DNA from: an uncultured Collinsella sp.
GTDB taxonomy: Bacteria; Actinomycetota; Coriobacteriia; Coriobacteriales; Coriobacteriaceae
Direction of reading: 5' to 3'
DNA: 16,216 nt
Assembly (NCBI GenBank): GCA_902494555.1
Contig: CABUTR010000035.1
Coordinates: forward strand, 1 to 16,216
Shown here: piece after piece, positions 13,583 through 16,216 of the stretch
How the letters are laid out: each line of letters opens with the position of its first letter
Numbering within the stretch: position 1 is the first letter of the stretch
Translations under genes and position numbers: made by a program
Notes under the pieces: model-generated
What the model saw: only the letters and a program-made list of their open reading frames with translations
Database searches by the model: none
Told to the model about the DNA's origin: nothing

Positions 13583-14287
13583 TCAGTCTTCGATTTCAGG
13601 GTTCAGAAAGTCGATGTCCTCGTCCTCGGGATGCGCGAGAGCCTGTTTAATGGCCACTCCGCCCTTAATGGAGTAGATGACAGCCGTGAGCATGGAGAAG
13701 ATCACGCCGCCGTACACAAAGAAGATGCCGAGGGGCACCGAGCTTCCGTTGAGGCCCGGGAAGGCCGTAAGGGTTGAAGATAAAAGGTGCAGGCCGTCAA
13801 TAACGGGGAAACCGAGCAGCATGAGTGAGAAGCCGGTCATGAGCAGCGCCGTGGCAATCTTTCCGGGAAAGACCACATCGATGGGGCGACGGTGATAATG
13901 ACGCACGATAAGCGTGCCGATGCCCAGATAGATGTCGCGGCCAATAATGAGTACGCAGACCCAGATGGGCAGCTCTCCGCGGACCACCAGTCCAAGTACG
14001 CCGGTGAACAGCAGCGCACGGTCGCAAATGGGATCCATGACCTTGCCGAGCCACGATACCGTCTTAGTCATGCGGGCGATCTGACCGTCCATCCAGTCGG
14101 TGGAGGCGGCAACGGCGTAGATAACGATGGCGATGACACGGTTGTTATCCGTCACAAACAGGTACAGAAATACCAGGGTGAGGATCAGGCGCGTAAAGGT
14201 GATGAAATTGGAGATCGTAAAGATCTTATTCGACGGGTAATCGGAAGTGCCGATAAGCTCCTTTTTGATCTTCTTTTTGATGCCCAC
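13583..14287 (-). CDS. pgsA: PgsA-type CDP-alcohol phosphatidyltransferase
   Basis: This enzyme probably joins CDP-diacylglycerol and glycerol-3-phosphate to make phosphatidylglycerophosphate in the membrane. I start it at GTG 14287, five bases after GGGGGAG and shortly after a promoter; the open frame upstream runs into that promoter. The 234 residues begin with a basic stretch (GIKKKIKKE), then several membrane helices. The CDP-alcohol motif is complete: D64, D67-G68, A71-R72, G81, D85 and D89. The C-terminus is acidic. It heads a run of FHA, MerR, apt and NlpC/P60 genes; mycobacteria also carry a pgsA homologue near garA and its MerR gene. CDP-alcohol enzymes with other acceptors (inositol phosphate, for instance) cannot be excluded. 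Confidence 0.86.
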   Translation of the reverse strand: MGIKKKIKKELIGTSDYPSNKIFTISNFITFTRLILTLVFLYLFVTDNNRVIAIVIYAVAASTDWMDGQIARMTKTVSWLGKVMDPICDRALLFTGVLGLVVRGELPIWVCVLIIGRDIYLGIGTLIVRHYHRRPIDVVFPGKIATALLMTGFSLMLLGFPVIDGLHLLSSTLTAFPGLNGSSVPLGIFFVYGGVIFSMLTAVIYSIKGGVAIKQALAHPEDEDIDFLNPEIED

Positions 14288-14323
14288 AGGACTCCCCCGC
14301 TGGTTAACGACAAAACTTTCGAT

Positions 14324-14352
14324 ACTATACCCGTTCCGGCGATGTCTATCCA
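14324..14352 (-). promoter_or_regulatory. Promoter of pgsA
   Basis: On the minus strand TGGATA (14352-14347) and TATAGT (14329-14324) are separated by 17 bp. Transcription would begin near 14317, giving a leader of about 30 bases before the GTG start with its GGGGGAG site. This supports the chosen GTG. Confidence 0.6.
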
Positions 14353-14426
14353 GCGCAGCCATAGAGAGTCCAGACATATGGAGGATGCTGCTGGGTGCCA
14401 CGAGGACTCTCGCGCCGTTGCTTTAA

Positions 14427-14456
14427 CAAAAAACTCTCACAGGAAGTAGCCGTGAG
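14427..14456 (-). terminator. Terminator at the end of the hydrolase remnant
   Basis: On the minus strand CTCACGG and CC(T)GTGAG form a stem with one bulged T, between 14456 and 14436, followed by AGTTTTTTG. It overlaps the stop of the remnant and shields pgsA from upstream transcription. Confidence 0.65.
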
Positions 14457-14850
14457 GGCTATGTTGGTAGTTGCAGCTACAGTTATTGTTGAGGGTGAGC
14501 AGCGCGTCGCGCACGCCGTAGAGGTAGCCGCTGATGAGCGCCCAGCGCACGCGCTCGTCGAGCGCAGCGAGGTAGAGCGTCTGCATGCCACCGCCGGAAA
14601 AGCCGACGCAGCCGAGATCGCGCAGACTCCACGCGCCGCGCGCCGCAACGTAGTCGATGAGGCGCATGAGGTCCCAGGTCTTCGGCATCGATGTGCACAT
14701 CGAGCATCACGCCGACCATGAACATTGCGAGAAACGTATTTGCCGAGCCCACCGAAGCGGTGACGTCGAGCACCGGCGCAGAATAGCGATGCATCCCTTT
14801 GTACATGGGCACACAAGGGGATACAGCAAAGGCGACCGGAGGTCGCAATA
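14437..14850 (-). pseudogene. Alpha/beta-hydrolase (acetylxylan-esterase-like) remnant, frameshifted and truncated
   Basis: One minus-strand frame (14700 down to 14437) encodes MPKTWDLMRLIDYVAARG, then LGCVGFSGGGMQTLYLAALD, the nucleophile elbow G-F-S-G-G of an alpha/beta-hydrolase, then RVRWALISGYL. The residues just before it (SANTFLAMFMVGVML) are in another frame, so a one-base shift lies at about 14700-14704. Beyond NNNCSCNY the protein stops within a few residues, so the catalytic Asp and His regions are missing. The N-terminal half is unrecognisable upstream of about 14850. The family resembles the acetylxylan esterase/dienelactone hydrolase group. A terminator overlaps its end. It is almost certainly inactive. 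Confidence 0.7.
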
Positions 14851-15057
14851 CCCTCCTGGTGAACAGCTAGCAAGGTGAGTAAAACCACACCGAACGTCGC
14901 TCACGCCAGGGCGGCGTTCACCTTTTGGTTCCACCTGCCATCACCTCCTCTCTCGATGCCGCAAGGGCTTCTTCGTGGTGATAGACCGACACCGTTCATC
15001 GTTGTTACGGGCTCGTTCGCAAAGTCGTGAACACGCTCCCCTCTTGTTCAGCGCATA
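14851..15057. other. Interval upstream of the 7beta-HSDH gene
   Basis: No gene is supported. On the minus strand a strong GAGGAGGTG precedes an ATG (14950-14948) that opens only seven codons before a stop. This looks like the original start of the decayed hydrolase gene. The right end carries control signals for the 7beta-HSDH gene. Confidence 0.45.
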
Positions 15058-15059
15058 AT
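15028..15059 (+). promoter_or_regulatory. Probable promoter/operator of the 7beta-HSDH gene
   Basis: CATAAT (15054-15059) is a -10-like hexamer 77 bp before the start codon. An inverted repeat TGAACA-N11-TGTTCA (15028-15033 and 15045-15050) lies immediately upstream, where a -35 would be; no TTGACA-like hexamer has the right spacing. An activator- or repressor-controlled promoter is possible. Confidence 0.35.
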
Positions 15060-15135
15060 GGTGCACCGTGTGCGGCTGTGCGGTCGCACGCTAAAGGAGA
15101 TGCGCCCGCATGGGCATCGAGAGAGAGGATGCAGC

Positions 15136-15927
15136 ATGAACCTGAGGGAGAAGTACGGTGAGTGGGGCCTGATCCTGGGCGCGACCGAGGGCGTCGGCAA
15201 GGCGTTCTGCGAGAAGATCGCCGCCGGCGGCATGAACGTCGTCATGGTCGGCCGTCGCGAGGAGAAGCTGAACGTGCTCGCAGGCGAGATCCGCGAGACC
15301 TACGGCGTGGAGACCAAGGTCGTGCGCGCCGACTTTAGCCAGCCCGGCGCTGCCGAGACCGTCTTCGCCGCGACCGAGGGCCTGGACATGGGCTTCATGA
15401 GCTACGTGGCCTGCCTGCACAGCTTCGGTAAGATCCAGGACACCCCCTGGGAGAAGCACGAGGCCATGATCAACGTCAACGTCGTGACCTTCCTCAAGTG
15501 CTTCCACCACTACATGCGGATCTTTGCCGCCCAGGACCGCGGCGCCGTGATCAACGTCTCGTCGATGACCGGCATCAGCTCCAGCCCCTGGAACGGCCAG
15601 TACGGCGCGGGCAAGGCCTTCATCCTCAAGATGACCGAGGCCGTGGCCTGCGAGTGCGAGGGCACCGGTGTCGACGTCGAGGTCATCACCCTCGGCACCA
15701 CCCTAACCCCCAGCCTGCTGTCCAACCTCCCCGGCGGCCCGCAGGGCGAGGCCGTCATGAAGATCGCCCTCACCCCCGAGGAGTGCGTCGACGAGGCCTT
15801 TGAGAAGCTGGGTAAGGAGCTCTCCGTCATCGCCGGCCAGCGCAACAAGGACTCCGTCCACGACTGGAAGGCCAACCACACCGAGGACGAGTACATCCGC
15901 TACATGGGCTCGTTCTACCGCGACTAG
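15136..15927 (+). CDS. NADPH-dependent 7beta-hydroxysteroid dehydrogenase (bile acid)
   Basis: This short-chain dehydrogenase reduces 7-oxolithocholate to ursodeoxycholate (and 7-oxo-deoxycholate to ursocholate), reversibly, in the cytoplasm. The 263 residues agree from memory almost throughout with the characterised C. aerofaciens enzyme. Seen: the Rossmann motif GATEGVG (15-21), GRREEK (39-44) whose R40 and R41 favour NADPH, and the catalytic set S143, Y156 and K160 (YGAGK). There is also the distinctive C-terminal half, including TLTPSLLSNLPGGPQGEAVM and the end YIRYMGSFYRD. The start ATG 15136 has AGAGAGGA; the frame open 26 codons upstream is not native-looking. Nearly all codons end in G or C, unlike miaB-hflX. 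No 7alpha-HSDH or bile-salt hydrolase is nearby; its 7-oxo substrate must come from elsewhere, possibly other bacteria. Confidence 0.94.
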   Translation: MNLREKYGEWGLILGATEGVGKAFCEKIAAGGMNVVMVGRREEKLNVLAGEIRETYGVETKVVRADFSQPGAAETVFAATEGLDMGFMSYVACLHSFGKIQDTPWEKHEAMINVNVVTFLKCFHHYMRIFAAQDRGAVINVSSMTGISSSPWNGQYGAGKAFILKMTEAVACECEGTGVDVEVITLGTTLTPSLLSNLPGGPQGEAVMKIALTPEECVDEAFEKLGKELSVIAGQRNKDSVHDWKANHTEDEYIRYMGSFYRD

Positions 15928-16089
15928 CGGCTGCCGCGGCGCGTGCGCGAGGGCGCGTGCGGGTTCGCAGGTAGAGATGCGAGTGCGAGGGTTTCTTTGC
16001 GGGGGCGTGCGGATGCGGCGCCTGCGAGGGAACCCTCTTTTCGTGGGTGGGCGCGACGGTATCTCTGCGCTCATCGTCGAGGGCGACCT
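15928..16089. other. GC-rich non-coding tail after the 7beta-HSDH gene
   Basis: This short GC-rich stretch contains no supported gene. GAGGG-AA-CCCTC followed by TTTT (16026-16041) could act as a weak terminator, but its loop is very tight (a 4-bp stem with a GAAC loop is the realistic form). Confidence 0.3.
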
Positions 16090-16215
16090 GCCCGGCTCCC
16101 TCGCGATCTCCCCGCACGGGATATCATCGTACTGGAGGGCGACGTTGAGGTACTCGAGCGGCTTGTAGACCTCGCGCAGGTCGCAGTACTGGAATAGGAC
16201 GTCGCAGTCGATCTC
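16090..16215 (-). CDS. Coding-like fragment running off the right edge, unknown family
   Basis: On the minus strand the frame starting at 16215 gives 42 residues with natural composition (DVLFQYCDLREVYKPLEYLN is typical) and codons ending almost only in G or C. Below about 16110 the composition turns to Arg/Pro/Ser-rich junk, and the frame runs antisense through the 7beta-HSDH gene to a stop at 15703. It is therefore either the 3' end of a gene whose true stop was lost by a frameshift, or a decayed remnant. I do not recognise the family. Confidence 0.35.
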
Positions 16216-16216
16216 G

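Noticed and set aside
14361..14411. T-box-like TGGCACC with GAGAGTCC/GGACTCTC stem upstream of pgsA
   Set aside because: No room for a stem I or specifier loop, no following T tract, and pgsA is not an expected T-box gene; a chance match is likelier.
13892..14449. Open frame on the plus strand opposite pgsA
   Set aside because: It is antisense to the complete CDP-alcohol motif of pgsA and has no plausible ribosome binding site or domain.

Overview
The window looks like a chromosomal segment of Collinsella (Actinobacteria, Coriobacteriia), most likely C. aerofaciens or a close relative. The strongest clue is the gene at 15136-15927. Its protein matches, from memory, the 263-residue C. aerofaciens 7beta-hydroxysteroid dehydrogenase, including the catalytic positions S143, Y156 and K160. 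Gene order agrees with an actinobacterium: miaB-miaA-hflX, then lexA divergent from a LysM protein and nrdR, and later pgsA-FHA-MerR. Mycobacteria keep related neighbourhoods. No rRNA, tRNA, CRISPR array, insertion sequence or prophage was seen.

Layout. (1) 1-2959, plus strand: the 3' part of miaB, then miaA and hflX, each coupled to the gene before it by a TAATG overlap. (2) 2944-5848: an SOS divergon. lexA and a DUF1624 membrane acyltransferase run leftwards. A YneA-like membrane LysM protein, nrdR and dut run rightwards. Three LexA-box-like palindromes spaced exactly 28 bp lie in the shared control region. (3) 5849-6238: a gene-free stretch filled with three long hairpins. The outer two share a conserved core in opposite orientation but have different self-complementary arms. 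(4) 6239-9362: an MGDG-synthase-type glycosyltransferase (minus) divergent from trxB (plus), a terminator, then a DUF1836 regulator (plus). (5) 9436-10302: a DegV/FakB-type lipid-binding protein (minus) with two palindromes in its upstream region. (6) 10401-14352, minus strand: pgsA, a GarA/OdhI-like FHA protein, an FtsR-like MerR regulator, apt and a secreted NlpC/P60 peptidoglycan hydrolase, ending at a good terminator. (7) 14427-16216: a GC-rich accessory tract with a frameshifted, truncated hydrolase remnant, the bile-acid 7beta-HSDH gene, and a coding-like minus-strand fragment running off the edge.

How the genes fit together. Region 2 joins DNA-damage sensing (LexA), a probable division brake (LysM protein), dNTP-synthesis control (NrdR) and dUTP removal (Dut). 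Region 6 joins phospholipid synthesis, a probable Ser/Thr-kinase phospho-switch, a regulator whose relative controls ftsZ, purine salvage and wall remodelling, so it leans towards envelope and growth control. Region 7 is the metabolic specialty: reduction of 7-oxo bile acids to 7beta-hydroxy products such as ursodeoxycholate.

Limits: family names come from remembered motifs and sequences, with no database search. Promoters and operators are read by eye.
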